Origin: a virus
Direction: 5' to 3' (one strand)
Length of the DNA stretch: 35,802 nt
Virus record (IMG/VR): IMGVR_UViG_3300036399_000742
Location: 1-35,802 of that record
Shown: positions 1 to 7,051 of the stretch, piece after piece
Numbering within the stretch: the first letter of the stretch is position 1
Layout of the letters: every line of letters starts with the position of its first letter
Notes under the pieces: generated by a model
Told to the model about the DNA's origin: nothing
Database searches by the model: none
What the model saw: only the letters and a program-made list of their open reading frames with translations
Translations under genes and position numbers: made by a program

Positions 1-384
1 CTCCGCATCACAGACCCCGGCTCTGGTTATTGCCATTTCCCGCAGGGACGAAGCGCCGAGTATTTCCGAGGTCTGACCGCAGAAAAAGCCGTGACGAAAT
101 TCGTAAAGGGATTCCCCCGGCTGGAGTGGCACAAGACCTCCGGCGCACGGAACGAACCGCTCGACTGCCGGGTTTACGCATTCGCCGCCCTCGTCCTCCG
201 CGCCCCGCAGTTTGACAAGCTCGCCCTACGGAGGCGGCAGACCATGCCCGCGCCGAAGCCCGCCGAGGTAGAGACGCCCCCTCCTACGGAACTCCCCGCA
301 GAAGACACCCCCCGTCCCGATCACAACAATGCCGCGAAACGCCAGCGCACCACGCGCAGGGCGTCCTTCGTGCATTCATGGTGA
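1..384 (+). CDS. Phage terminase large subunit (GpA type), C-terminal fragment
   Basis: This is the end of an open frame running in from the left edge. The GpA-type large terminase packages DNA into the prohead as an ATPase/nuclease motor. The visible 127 residues carry the typical end of that family: a GYCHFP segment, a YFRGLTAE segment, then WHKT and RNEPLDCRVYAFAAL, which matches the nuclease-domain C-terminus of lambda GpA relatives. A proline-rich, basic tail of about 50 residues follows and looks non-conserved. The start and ATPase domain lie outside the window. The stop overlaps the next gene (ATGGTGA), and the portal gene follows, the usual order. The tail also encodes copy 1 of a 21-bp motif repeated elsewhere in the window. 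Confidence 0.9.
   Translation, partial: LRITDPGSGYCHFPQGRSAEYFRGLTAEKAVTKFVKGFPRLEWHKTSGARNEPLDCRVYAFAALVLRAPQFDKLALRRRQTMPAPKPAEVETPPPTELPAEDTPRPDHNNAAKRQRTTRRASFVHSW
288..308 (+). promoter_or_regulatory. Dispersed 21-bp motif, copy 1 (function unknown)
   Basis: GGAACTCCCCGCAGAAGACA plus a final C, about 70 bases before the gpW-like gene. The same sequence recurs near 3611, 7000, 12389 and 16030, always on the + strand and always just before a structural module. This copy is the only one inside a coding region (the terminase tail). Seen directly in the sequence; any regulatory role is inferred. Confidence 0.6.
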
Positions 385-875
385 CAATAACGGCAGGCGA
401 GACATTTGAGGTTACGGTATCGGCAGACCCCGCCGCGACCGTCCTTGTGCAATTCGCTGGAATGCAGTCGCGCAATGTCGCAGCAACCGGAACGGAAGGA
501 ACCTTCACCGCCGCCGCGAATACGACCGGATGGATACCAGGGCATTACATCTGGGAAGCATGGGCAACGGTCGCCGCGCACCGCGCCCTTGTCGGAACCG
601 GCGACCTCCTCATCCGCGAATCCGCAGCCACCCTCGCACCCGGTGCAGAGGTGCGCACGCAGGCCCGCATCGCCGTGGCGCATATCCAAGCCATGCTCGC
701 AGGTGGGGCAACGCTTGAGGCGAAAAAATACAAAATAAATAACAGAGAGTTGGAGCGGCACAGCATCGCCGAACTCCTGCAACTCCTCTCCTTCTGGCGG
801 CGTGAGCTGTCCCGCGAATCCCGACTTTCCTCCGGCATTTCGTCCATCGGCCAATCCATTTCAGTTCGCATCTAA
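378..875 (+). CDS. gpW-like head-tail connector protein, with extra N-terminal domain
   Basis: The protein has 165 residues. The last 70 or so (about 90-150) contain AKKYKINNRELERHSIAELL, the pattern of lambda gpW-like and related small connectors that sit between terminase and portal genes. The first 85 residues are rich in Thr, Ala and Val (TITAGETFEVTVSADPAATV) and look like a beta-sandwich, which is more than gpW normally has. The gene starts inside the end of the terminase gene and ends 2 bases before the portal start, so the three genes are probably co-translated. The connector call rests on pattern and position. The N-terminal part resembles the small Ig-like protein encoded at 2404, and its role is unknown. 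Confidence 0.6.
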   Translation: MVTITAGETFEVTVSADPAATVLVQFAGMQSRNVAATGTEGTFTAAANTTGWIPGHYIWEAWATVAAHRALVGTGDLLIRESAATLAPGAEVRTQARIAVAHIQAMLAGGATLEAKKYKINNRELERHSIAELLQLLSFWRRELSRESRLSSGISSIGQSISVRI

Positions 876-877
876 CC

Positions 878-2407
878 ATGGGCCTCTTCGATCTATTTTC
901 CCGCACCGCCACCACGAAGACGCCCGCGCCAAGCCGTGCCGACCAGCCTCGCCTCTGGTCGGCGCGGTCCATTCTTTCTGACACCATCGGCAGCTTCGCC
1001 ACAGCCGGGATGCCGCAAGCCGCCGGTGCTGGCAGGTTGGAATCCACATGGGCAGGGACACCGACCACGATTGACGCATGGATTTTTCAATACTGGAGCC
1101 GCATCGTCGCCCGCTCCCGTGAGCAGGCAGAGAACAACGACCATCTCAAAAAATTCCTCCAAATGGCCCGCGACAACATCGCAGGCCCGACAGGCTTCAC
1201 CTTCAACGCCCAAATCCGCGACCCCAGCGGAACGATGGACACCGTGGCCAGCAGCGCCATTGAGGACGCCTTTGCAGACTGGTCGAAACGGGGCAACTAC
1301 GACATCACCGGCCAACTCTCCCGCGCCGATGGCGAACGCCTCGCCGTCACCACCGCCGCGATGGATGGCGAGGTCATCTGCATCAAAAAGTATGGCGAAG
1401 ACCTGAACAAGTGGGGCTTCGCTGTGCAGTTCATCGACCCCGTTTTGCTCAACCCGACGAAGTGGGAAAAGCTGAACAACGGCAATGTCATCCGCCACGG
1501 CATCGAGTTTAATCCGAACGGACGCCCGGTGGCCTACCATTTCCGAAACTACGACGAGCAAATGATGGGCTATGTGAACCACAACGGCGAGAGCTTCCAG
1601 CGAGTGCCAGCCGAGCAGGTCATCCATCGTTTCCTCCCGGAGCGAGTCGGCCAAAAGCGCGGCCTCCCGTGGGCACGCACAGCCCTCTGGCGTATGCGCA
1701 TGCTGGCAGGCTTCGAGGACGCCGCCGTGGTCAACGCCCGTGTGAGCGCAAGCAAGATGGGCTTTTTCCGCAACCTCGATGGCGACAGCGACGACATCCT
1801 CGAAATGGACGCCGAACCCGGAAAGTTTGAGGACATCGGAAACCGCGAGTTCATCCCCTACACCCCGCAATTTCCAGACCAAGCATTCGACCCCTTTTGC
1901 AAAGCCATGCTTCGCTCGATTTCATCCGGCCTCGGGGTGTCTTACAACAACCTCGCCAGCGACCTAACGAGCGTGAATTTTTCTTCGATCCGCCAAGGCG
2001 CACTCGACGAACGAGAAGTGTGGAAGGGCCTGCAAGAATGGCTCATCAGCGGCTTCGTCATGCCCATATACGAGGCATGGCTGGAGCGTTCACTCCTCGC
2101 CAACAAAATCCTCATCGCTGGTAAACCGCTCAAATTCGACCGCCTCGAAAAATACAAACAAGTCGCCTTCACCGGCAGGCGCTGGGCATGGATCGACCCA
2201 AGCGCAGAAATGGCCGCGAACGAAAAAGCCATTTCGCAAAAACTCAAATCCCGCAGCGAGATCATCCGCGAGACATCGAACCGAGACCCAGAAGATGTCT
2301 GGAGCGAGATCGAGCGTGAAGAAGTGGAGCTTAAAAAACGCGGCATCGTCCCGCTTGTCCCCGCAGGAGCAGCCGCCCCCGTGGCACAGCCCGAACCCCA
2401 GCCATGA
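878..2407 (+). CDS. Portal protein, lambda family
   Basis: At 509 residues this is the normal size for lambda gpB-type portals, the dodecameric ring through which DNA enters and leaves the head. Diagnostic stretches are AEQVIHRFLPERVGQKRGLP (residues about 245-265) and the family hallmark GVSYNNLASDLTSVNFSSIR near residue 355. The C-terminus ends in a low-complexity Pro/Ala tail. The start ATG follows the upstream stop by 2 bases, and the next gene overlaps the stop by 4 bases (ATGA). The flanking terminase and connector genes agree with the call. Confidence 0.95.
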   Translation: MGLFDLFSRTATTKTPAPSRADQPRLWSARSILSDTIGSFATAGMPQAAGAGRLESTWAGTPTTIDAWIFQYWSRIVARSREQAENNDHLKKFLQMARDNIAGPTGFTFNAQIRDPSGTMDTVASSAIEDAFADWSKRGNYDITGQLSRADGERLAVTTAAMDGEVICIKKYGEDLNKWGFAVQFIDPVLLNPTKWEKLNNGNVIRHGIEFNPNGRPVAYHFRNYDEQMMGYVNHNGESFQRVPAEQVIHRFLPERVGQKRGLPWARTALWRMRMLAGFEDAAVVNARVSASKMGFFRNLDGDSDDILEMDAEPGKFEDIGNREFIPYTPQFPDQAFDPFCKAMLRSISSGLGVSYNNLASDLTSVNFSSIRQGALDEREVWKGLQEWLISGFVMPIYEAWLERSLLANKILIAGKPLKFDRLEKYKQVAFTGRRWAWIDPSAEMAANEKAISQKLKSRSEIIRETSNRDPEDVWSEIEREEVELKKRGIVPLVPAGAAAPVAQPEPQP

Positions 2408-2751
2408 GCCAGCCTTTCGACATCACCATACCAGCCGGCGAGTCATTCTTTTTCGAGGTCACGCTGAAAGACTCCACCGCGCCAAACGCCCTGCCAGTAA
2501 ACCTCCTCGATTTCACGGCATCCGGCCAACTCCGCGAGGACTGGGACAAACCACTCCTCGCCGACTTTGCCGTCACATTCCCGCTTCCCCGCACAAGCGG
2601 CAAGGTGCGCGTCATGCTCACCGACGAGCAGACCCGCGCCCTGCCAGTGACCCGCGCCCGCTATGACATTTTCTTAACCGACCCCTACGGCAACAGCCGC
2701 AAAATCCTCGAAGGCTTCGCATACATCGAGCGAGCCATAACCCGCACCTGA
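2404..2751 (+). CDS. Small beta-sandwich structural protein, function unknown
   Basis: The protein has 115 residues and starts with an ATGA overlap with the portal gene. The sequence begins FDITIPAGESFFFEVTLKDS and reads as alternating hydrophobic strands, with a domain like the N-terminal region of phage baseplate upper proteins or fibre-attachment Ig-like domains. There is no signal peptide or membrane segment. It opens a run of appendage-type genes placed between the portal and protease/capsid genes, where lambdoid phages usually have none. A role as an attachment domain for a head or tail appendage is plausible but inferred only from composition and position. Confidence 0.5.
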   Translation: MSQPFDITIPAGESFFFEVTLKDSTAPNALPVNLLDFTASGQLREDWDKPLLADFAVTFPLPRTSGKVRVMLTDEQTRALPVTRARYDIFLTDPYGNSRKILEGFAYIERAITRT

Positions 2752-2755
2752 CACC

Positions 2756-3496
2756 ATGGCAGTCGTTGACCTTACACTCGTTCCGAATACCCAAGTTGTC
2801 GTTGCCCCCGGCATTGCCCTCCCTATCGGCAGCGGAGCGCAGGGACCGGCTGGCACGGTCGCCATTGGCACCGTCTCACAGCTCGCCACCGGCACAGCAC
2901 CCACCGTGACCAATGTCGGAAGCCCCACCAATGCGGTGCTCAATTTCGGCATCCCTCTCGGTGCGCAAGGCCCCGGCGGCACGATAGCCGTTGGCGCAGT
3001 GCAAACCGTGGCAGGGAACCAACCCGCCACCGTTTCCAATGTCGGGACCCCGCAAAATGCCGTTCTAAATTTCGCCCTCCCTCGCGGCCTCTCCTCCACC
3101 ATCTCAGTCGGCACCGTCTTCATGCTCCCAGCAGGCGCAACGCCCACGATCACCAATGTCGGCACGCAGGAAAACGCCGTTCTCAATTTCGGCATCCCGT
3201 CACCAGCCCCCGGCCCGAAAGGCGATGCAGGCGAGCGAGGCCCCGCCTTCGTTTACGGCTCGCTCTCATTCATCTCGGATGTCTCCGACGATCACCTCAC
3301 ACACTGGATCGGTCGCGCCTCCGCAGGCACTGGAACTGACTTAGCGGCGTGGACGATCACCCGCAGCATCTTCACGCCCAGCGGAGAACTCGTGAGCCGA
3401 GGCGTAGCCGCCAACGCAGTCTGGGACACCCGCGAAACAGCCACCTATGTCGCCGGGGCCGTCTCCACCAGCGAGATCGACGCAGGGTTTTTCTAA
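2756..3496 (+). CDS. Repeat-containing appendage/fibre protein with collagen-like GAQGP segments
   Basis: This 246-residue protein has three tandem copies of a roughly 40-residue unit (residues about 30-160). Each unit follows the pattern VGTV..L..GT.PTVTNVGSP and then NAVLNFGIP, and short glycine-rich links (GAQGPAG, GAQGPGG, GPKGDAG) separate them. Such repeats are common in phage fibre and virion-decorating proteins. The C-terminal 75 residues (FVYGSLSFISDVSDDHLTHW onwards) form a different, aromatic domain that could bind a ligand or trimerise. It starts 4 bases after the previous stop, so it is probably in the same transcript, and a hairpin terminator follows. Trimeric appendage is an inference. 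Confidence 0.6.
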   Translation: MAVVDLTLVPNTQVVVAPGIALPIGSGAQGPAGTVAIGTVSQLATGTAPTVTNVGSPTNAVLNFGIPLGAQGPGGTIAVGAVQTVAGNQPATVSNVGTPQNAVLNFALPRGLSSTISVGTVFMLPAGATPTITNVGTQENAVLNFGIPSPAPGPKGDAGERGPAFVYGSLSFISDVSDDHLTHWIGRASAGTGTDLAAWTITRSIFTPSGELVSRGVAANAVWDTRETATYVAGAVSTSEIDAGFF

Positions 3497-3517
3497 AATT
3501 TTCTCAGCATAACAACA

Positions 3518-3561
3518 CCCGCCACGCCTCTCCACGGAAGCGCACCAAGGCGGGTTTTTTT
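3518..3561 (+). terminator. Hairpin terminator after the first structural module
   Basis: CCCGCC (3518-3523) pairs with GGCGGG (3549-3554) and is followed at once by seven T. The 25-base loop is long for an intrinsic terminator, but the stem is all G:C and the T-run is clean. It lies 21 bases past the stop of the repeat-containing fibre gene. Confidence 0.65.
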
Positions 3562-3631
3562 GTGCCCTCCCCCTCCGTGCTCTCTGTGTCCTCTGTGGTC
3601 AATCCACCACGGAACGCCCCGCAGAAGACAC
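3562..3631 (+). repeat. Composite intergenic repeat (T/G-rich segment plus 21-bp motif), copy 2
   Basis: The segment between the T-run of the terminator and 3631 closely matches 6958-7020. Both consist of a 'CTCTGTGTCCTCTGTGGT' type stretch, a short inverted repeat (CTGTGGT near 3593 pairing with ACCACGG near 3607), and then GGAACGCCCCGCAGAAGACA (3611-3630) plus C. It precedes the fibre gene at 3709 by 77 bases. Similar T/G-rich repeats are, to my recollection, dispersed in many environmental bacterial genomes, so the first part may be host-derived. Confidence 0.65.
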
Positions 3632-3708
3632 GATTTTTTCGAGCGGCAAAATAACGCCCGTCCGACCACCGGACACCGCAACCACAACCACCACACCACA
3701 AAAAAATC

Positions 3709-4458
3709 ATGTCTGTCCCAATTCGCATTCGCCGCCGCCAATCCGGTTCTGCCGGAGCACCCGGAGTTCTCAAATCTGCCGAACTCGCATTCAACGAAGT
3801 TGATGGAATCCTCTACTACGGTAAAGGTGCCGACGCATCCGGCAACGCCACACAAATCGTTGGCATCGGCGGCAACGCCTCCAGCAGCTACGCAGACGGC
3901 ATTGTCGCCACAGAGCAAGCCGCACGCATCGCAGCGGATTCCGCAGAAGAGACCCGCGCCCTCGCCGCTGAATCGGCATTGAGCACACGGGTGACCACTG
4001 AGAAAAATCGCGTTGATGCGATCCTTTCCGCTTCATCCGCTGACAAAGACAGCTTCGCCGAGATCGTCACTTTGATCAATTCGGTGGACCTCACGAACGA
4101 CAACGCCCTCGCAGCCGCCGTGCTCTCGATCAACAACTCAGTTGACGCAGAAGTCACCCGCGCCACTGGCGAAGAGAACAGCATCAAGTCGGCAGCGACC
4201 GCGCTCACGACCCGTGTGAGCACAGCCGAGAGCAGCATCACAGCGCTTCAATCCCGCGCAACCACCATCGAAGGTGCAGCCACCTCGCTCACCAGCCGAG
4301 TCACATCAGCCGAGAACGCAGCGACCGCACTCACGAGCCGGGTTTCCGCAGCCGAGAGCGCAGCAACCAGCGAGGCCAGCACACGCCTCTCAGCCGATAA
4401 CGCCTTGAGCGCCCGCATCCTCGTTCTCGAGACCGAGATCGACGGCGGCACGTTCTAA
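3709..4458 (+). CDS. Coiled-coil fibre protein with Mtd-like N-terminal domain
   Basis: The protein has 249 residues. The first 50 (RRRQSGSAGAPGVLKSAELA, NEVDGILYYGKG, VGIGG) match the N-terminal attachment domain seen in major tropism determinant and related phage fibres. Residues about 65-245 are a long Ala/Ser/Glu heptad region with repeats such as ALTTRVSTAESSITALQSRA and TSLTSRVTSAENAATALTSR, which predict a trimeric coiled coil. No C-terminal receptor-binding domain is present, so the tip may be supplied by another protein. The leader is A-rich (caaaaaaatcatg) without a Shine-Dalgarno. It sits among appendage genes upstream of the capsid gene. Confidence 0.65.
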   Translation: MSVPIRIRRRQSGSAGAPGVLKSAELAFNEVDGILYYGKGADASGNATQIVGIGGNASSSYADGIVATEQAARIAADSAEETRALAAESALSTRVTTEKNRVDAILSASSADKDSFAEIVTLINSVDLTNDNALAAAVLSINNSVDAEVTRATGEENSIKSAATALTTRVSTAESSITALQSRATTIEGAATSLTSRVTSAENAATALTSRVSAAESAATSEASTRLSADNALSARILVLETEIDGGTF

Positions 4459-4464
4459 AGCAAA

Positions 4465-4515
4465 CGGCCCAATGGGGCCGGTCAACCTCGTGTCCATACA
4501 TGACGACCGGCCTTT
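4465..4515 (+). other. Two overlapping, mutually exclusive hairpins in the leader of the next gene
   Basis: CGGCCC (4465-4470) can pair with GGGCCG (4475-4480) around a 4-base loop. GGCCGGTC (4476-4483) can instead pair with GACCGGCC (4505-4512), which is followed by TTT. The two share bases 4476-4480 and cannot form together. The layout resembles an antiterminator/terminator switch or a plain terminator with a competing stem. The function is not shown. Confidence 0.4.
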
Positions 4516-4538
4516 CAAATTCTTCCGAGTCCATACTC

Positions 4539-4913
4539 ATGCCCATTCCGATAAAGCCTAAAAAAACCGTCGTGCCGGGTCGCATCCCCAGCACGGCGGA
4601 TCTTTCGCTCGGCGAGGTCTGCATTAACTACGCAGACATTAAAATTTATGGACGCCACCCGCAGACCGGAGCCGTCCTCCAACTCACCTCCCCTCCTCGC
4701 AACGAAATCCCCGCCATCCTCGTCCACGCCGTGGACGGAGCGAACCTCTACATCGGACGCTTGGAATGGGACGACTACCCCGCAAGCGGCCCCGCCGAGG
4801 ACTCCACTGCCTGGACCATCTACAAAATTTCGACCAACTCCGCAGGCGATGTCCTGTCGGAGCAATCCGCAGTCGGGCAGTGGTCATCCAAAGAGTCACT
4901 CCAATTTTCTTAA
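4539..4913 (+). CDS. Small fibre/appendage protein with Mtd-like N-terminal domain
   Basis: This 124-residue reading starts at ATG 4539. An in-frame ATG at 4500 would add 13 residues, but they lie across the hairpin at 4505-4512, so I prefer the inner start. The sequence MPIPIKPKKTVVPGRIP, then STADLSLGEVCINYADIKIY and GAVLQL is the common fibre N-terminal attachment domain. A second domain (HAVDGANLYIGRLEWDDYPA, AWTIYKI) resembles the C-terminal domain of the 2756 protein (SLSFISD, AAWTITRS) in its DxxLTHW/WTI pattern. It is one of several small appendage proteins placed before the capsid gene. The exact role is unknown. Confidence 0.6.
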   Translation: MPIPIKPKKTVVPGRIPSTADLSLGEVCINYADIKIYGRHPQTGAVLQLTSPPRNEIPAILVHAVDGANLYIGRLEWDDYPASGPAEDSTAWTIYKISTNSAGDVLSEQSAVGQWSSKESLQFS

Positions 4914-4933
4914 ACCCAAAAAATCCAAACACC

Positions 4934-5215
4934 ATGAACGCATCCGCACCATCCAGCATCGACTCAAAGCAATACGACCGCTACGCCCTCAACCTCATCA
5001 TTTCCGGCAGCTATGACGGAGAGGGTAAGCCAGAGGCATCGGTAGTCTGCAACCTCACCCCGCTCCGCATCGAAGACGGCATGGTCGAGACCCAGCCCGC
5101 CCACGCGAAATCCATCCGCCTCGGCTCGCTCGCTCACGCCGACGAAGCTACCCTCGCATGCGTCGGCGCGATCCAAGCCGCCCTCCAACAATTCATCATC
5201 GAGAAGGGACTCTAA
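4934..5215 (+). CDS. Conserved-looking small phage protein, function unknown
   Basis: I do not recognise this 93-residue protein. It starts at ATG 4934 after an A-rich leader (aaaaaatccaaacaccatg), and longer readings in the same frame run back into the previous gene and look spurious. The sequence is soluble and mixed alpha/beta (YALNLIISGSYDGEGKPEAS, LACVGAIQAALQQFIIEKGL) without signal or membrane segments. The gene ends 3 bases before the beta-helix gene, so the two are probably translated together. Its position among appendage genes suggests a virion or assembly role. Confidence 0.55.
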   Translation: MNASAPSSIDSKQYDRYALNLIISGSYDGEGKPEASVVCNLTPLRIEDGMVETQPAHAKSIRLGSLAHADEATLACVGAIQAALQQFIIEKGL

Positions 5216-5218
5216 GCC

Positions 5219-6907
5219 ATGGCCACAGCACGCGCTATCGCAAACGGCAACTGGTCCGCGACCAGCACATGGAACGGCGGCGTCCTCCCCGGAAACGGCG
5301 ACACCGTTTACGCCAATGGGTTCAATGTCACGATCAACCAAGACATCAACATTGGTGGAGCCAACAACCCCACCGTCAACGCTGGTTCCTTCGTCTCTGG
5401 TCAGTGGTATGAAGTCCTCTTCGTCGGCACCACCTCATGGACTGGCATCGGCGCAGCCTCTAACACCGCAGGCACGATATTCCTCGCCACAGGCGCAGGC
5501 ACCGGCACCGGCAATGCCCGCGCTCTCGCCACGCTCACCACTGCCTCCAACACGGCCGCAGGAGCCACAGGCGGCGGCGGATCGTTTGCCATGTCCTCGC
5601 CATTCGCCATCACGCCCGACCTCCGCGCAGGCACGACCACCTGCCTATCGGTGACCGGCGCGACAGCACTTACTCTGGACGGTTTGCGCGTCGTAGGGGG
5701 AGCGCCAGGAGCGCACGGATGCAATTTCAATTCAACTGGAACCGCTACTTTAGCAAATTCCACATTTACAGCAATCGGCACCGGTTCTGGCGGCACCGGA
5801 TTTAATAACGCTTCAACTGGAATAGTGACGGTTAGCGCCCCTTGTATTTTTAACGGAGGCGCTTTTACAGCGGGTTTAAACAATAACTCAACCGGAACAG
5901 TAACAGTCAACGCTTCATGCACTTTCAATGGAGGCAACTCAACCGGAGCTTGCGGTTTAAACAATAACTCAACCGGAACAGTAACAGTCAACGCTTCATG
6001 CACTTTCAATGGGGGCGTTACTACCAACACAGGCGGAGTAAACAATTCCTCAACTGGAACAATAACAGTTAATGCTCCCTGCAACTTCAATGCAGCCTCC
6101 GCTTCCGGAGGGTTTGCTTTGATTAATGCTTCAACAGGCACGCTAATCGTTGCAAACAGCACTTTTACTGCCTCTGCATTTTCCCCTGCCGTCTCTGCCG
6201 CCAACACATCTGCCGATGTCCGCCTGAGCGGCGATTTCCTCGACCACTGGAGCGGTTGGAAAGCGATCAGCGGTGGCAAGTGGCGTCTCGGCACATCGCC
6301 CACGCTCGGCCAGACACGCTACGCCCTCGCAGGCACGACCGACTCGTATTTCACGATGTATGGCGCAGACAACGAATCATTCGGCAACCCCATCGCCGCC
6401 AATGTCCGCAGCGGCGTGAGCTACGGAGGCGGCAACCTCACCGGCTCCTGCGCAGTGCCAGCCGCAGGCTCGGTGGCGCTGGGAGTCCCCGTCGATGCAG
6501 GCTTTGGCACAGCCGTGCTAACGCCCGAAGCCGTCTGGGGCCACTCATCACGCACCATCACCGAAGGCGGCATCACCGCCGCCGATGTATGGAGCGCAGC
6601 AACCCGCACGCTCACCACATCCAGCGGCCCGACTGCCGTTCAAATCCGGCAGGAAATGGACAGCAACAGCACCAAGCTCGCAAATCTCGACGCTACCGTT
6701 TCAAGTCGCCTCGCTCCATCCGGCACGCTGGCCGTTGTGACAACATTGACCAACGCACCCACCGTGCCGACGCCAAGCCAGATCGCCGCAGAGGTATGGG
6801 CCAAGCCTACAACTGAGCTAACCATCACCGGCTCCATCGGCGAACGCGCAAAAAACCAGAGCACGGTCAGCACGACCGGCGCTCAACTCGCCGCAGCCCT
6901 CTCATAG
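5219..6907 (+). CDS. Large beta-helix-type virion appendage protein
   Basis: The protein has 562 residues. Residues 1-45 (ANGNWSATSTWNGGVLPGNG, then DTVYANGFNVTINQDINIGG) are the usual start of secreted or virion beta-helices. Residues about 58-105 carry the module GQWYEVLFVGTTSWTGIGAA ... GTGTGNA found in many phage structural proteins. Residues about 165-325 are tandem units of about 27 residues built on NNSTGTVTVNASCTFNGG, with a Cys in most units, predicting a right-handed beta-helix. The C-terminal 200 residues are mixed and end in an alpha-helical stretch. The repeat part is noticeably more AT-rich than its surroundings. A strong terminator follows. Likely an adhesin or capsid-associated fibre; the exact location on the virion is unknown. 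Confidence 0.6.
   Translation: MATARAIANGNWSATSTWNGGVLPGNGDTVYANGFNVTINQDINIGGANNPTVNAGSFVSGQWYEVLFVGTTSWTGIGAASNTAGTIFLATGAGTGTGNARALATLTTASNTAAGATGGGGSFAMSSPFAITPDLRAGTTTCLSVTGATALTLDGLRVVGGAPGAHGCNFNSTGTATLANSTFTAIGTGSGGTGFNNASTGIVTVSAPCIFNGGAFTAGLNNNSTGTVTVNASCTFNGGNSTGACGLNNNSTGTVTVNASCTFNGGVTTNTGGVNNSSTGTITVNAPCNFNAASASGGFALINASTGTLIVANSTFTASAFSPAVSAANTSADVRLSGDFLDHWSGWKAISGGKWRLGTSPTLGQTRYALAGTTDSYFTMYGADNESFGNPIAANVRSGVSYGGGNLTGSCAVPAAGSVALGVPVDAGFGTAVLTPEAVWGHSSRTITEGGITAADVWSAATRTLTTSSGPTAVQIRQEMDSNSTKLANLDATVSSRLAPSGTLAVVTTLTNAPTVPTPSQIAAEVWAKPTTELTITGSIGERAKNQSTVSTTGAQLAAALS
5873..6012 (+). repeat. 59-bp exact direct repeat, period 81 bp, inside the beta-helix gene
   Basis: Bases 5873-5931 are repeated identically at 5954-6012, an offset of 81 bases or 27 codons, so unequal recombination would add or remove whole beta-helix turns in frame. 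More diverged copies of the same unit flank it (about 5800-5870 and 6030-6100). The perfect identity of two units suggests a recent duplication. Confidence 0.85.
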
Positions 6908-6923
6908 TTGGTTCATAGGTTAT

Positions 6924-6957
6924 CCCGGCGTGGGCCAAAACCCACGCCGGGTTTTTT
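6924..6957 (+). terminator. Strong intrinsic terminator before the protease-capsid gene
   Basis: CCCGGCGTGGG (6924-6934) pairs perfectly with CCCACGCCGGG (6941-6951) across a 6-base loop, and six T follow. It lies 17 bases past the stop of the beta-helix gene and should end the upstream transcript, which implies that the capsid gene has its own promoter in the 94 bases that remain. Confidence 0.92.
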
Positions 6958-7020
6958 GTGTCTCCGTGGCCTCTGTGTCCTCCGTGGTTAAACCTCCACG
7001 GAACGCCCCGCAGAAGACAG
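6958..7020 (+). repeat. Composite intergenic repeat with 21-bp motif, copy 3
   Basis: This segment repeats 3562-3631. It has the T/G-rich stretch, then the inverted repeat TCCGTGG (6981-6987) with CCACGGA (6996-7002), and then the motif GGAACGCCCCGCAGAAGACA at 7000-7019 (the last base is G here instead of C). The motif ends 32 bases before the capsid gene start, directly after a strong terminator, a position suited to a promoter or RNA-processing element. That role is inferred. Confidence 0.65.
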
Positions 7021-7051
7021 GCCGCCGCCCGCTGGCAAAATTCGCGCACAG

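Noticed and set aside
893-1882. 329-codon minus-strand frame opposite the portal gene
   Set aside because: It mirrors the codon pattern of a confident portal gene; His/Val/Gly-rich shadow translation.
3493-3918. Minus-strand frame reading through the composite repeat (HRGHREHGG-type translation)
   Set aside because: Such translations are typical spurious products of the T/G-rich intergenic repeat.
3709-4913. Possible diversity-generating retroelement because of Mtd-like domains
   Set aside because: The Mtd-like part is only the N-terminal attachment domain; no reverse transcriptase, template repeat or C-type lectin variable region is visible.
5401-6303. 300-codon minus-strand frame opposite the beta-helix gene
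   Set aside because: Its 'VTVPVELL' repeats are the reverse reading of the beta-helix DNA repeats.
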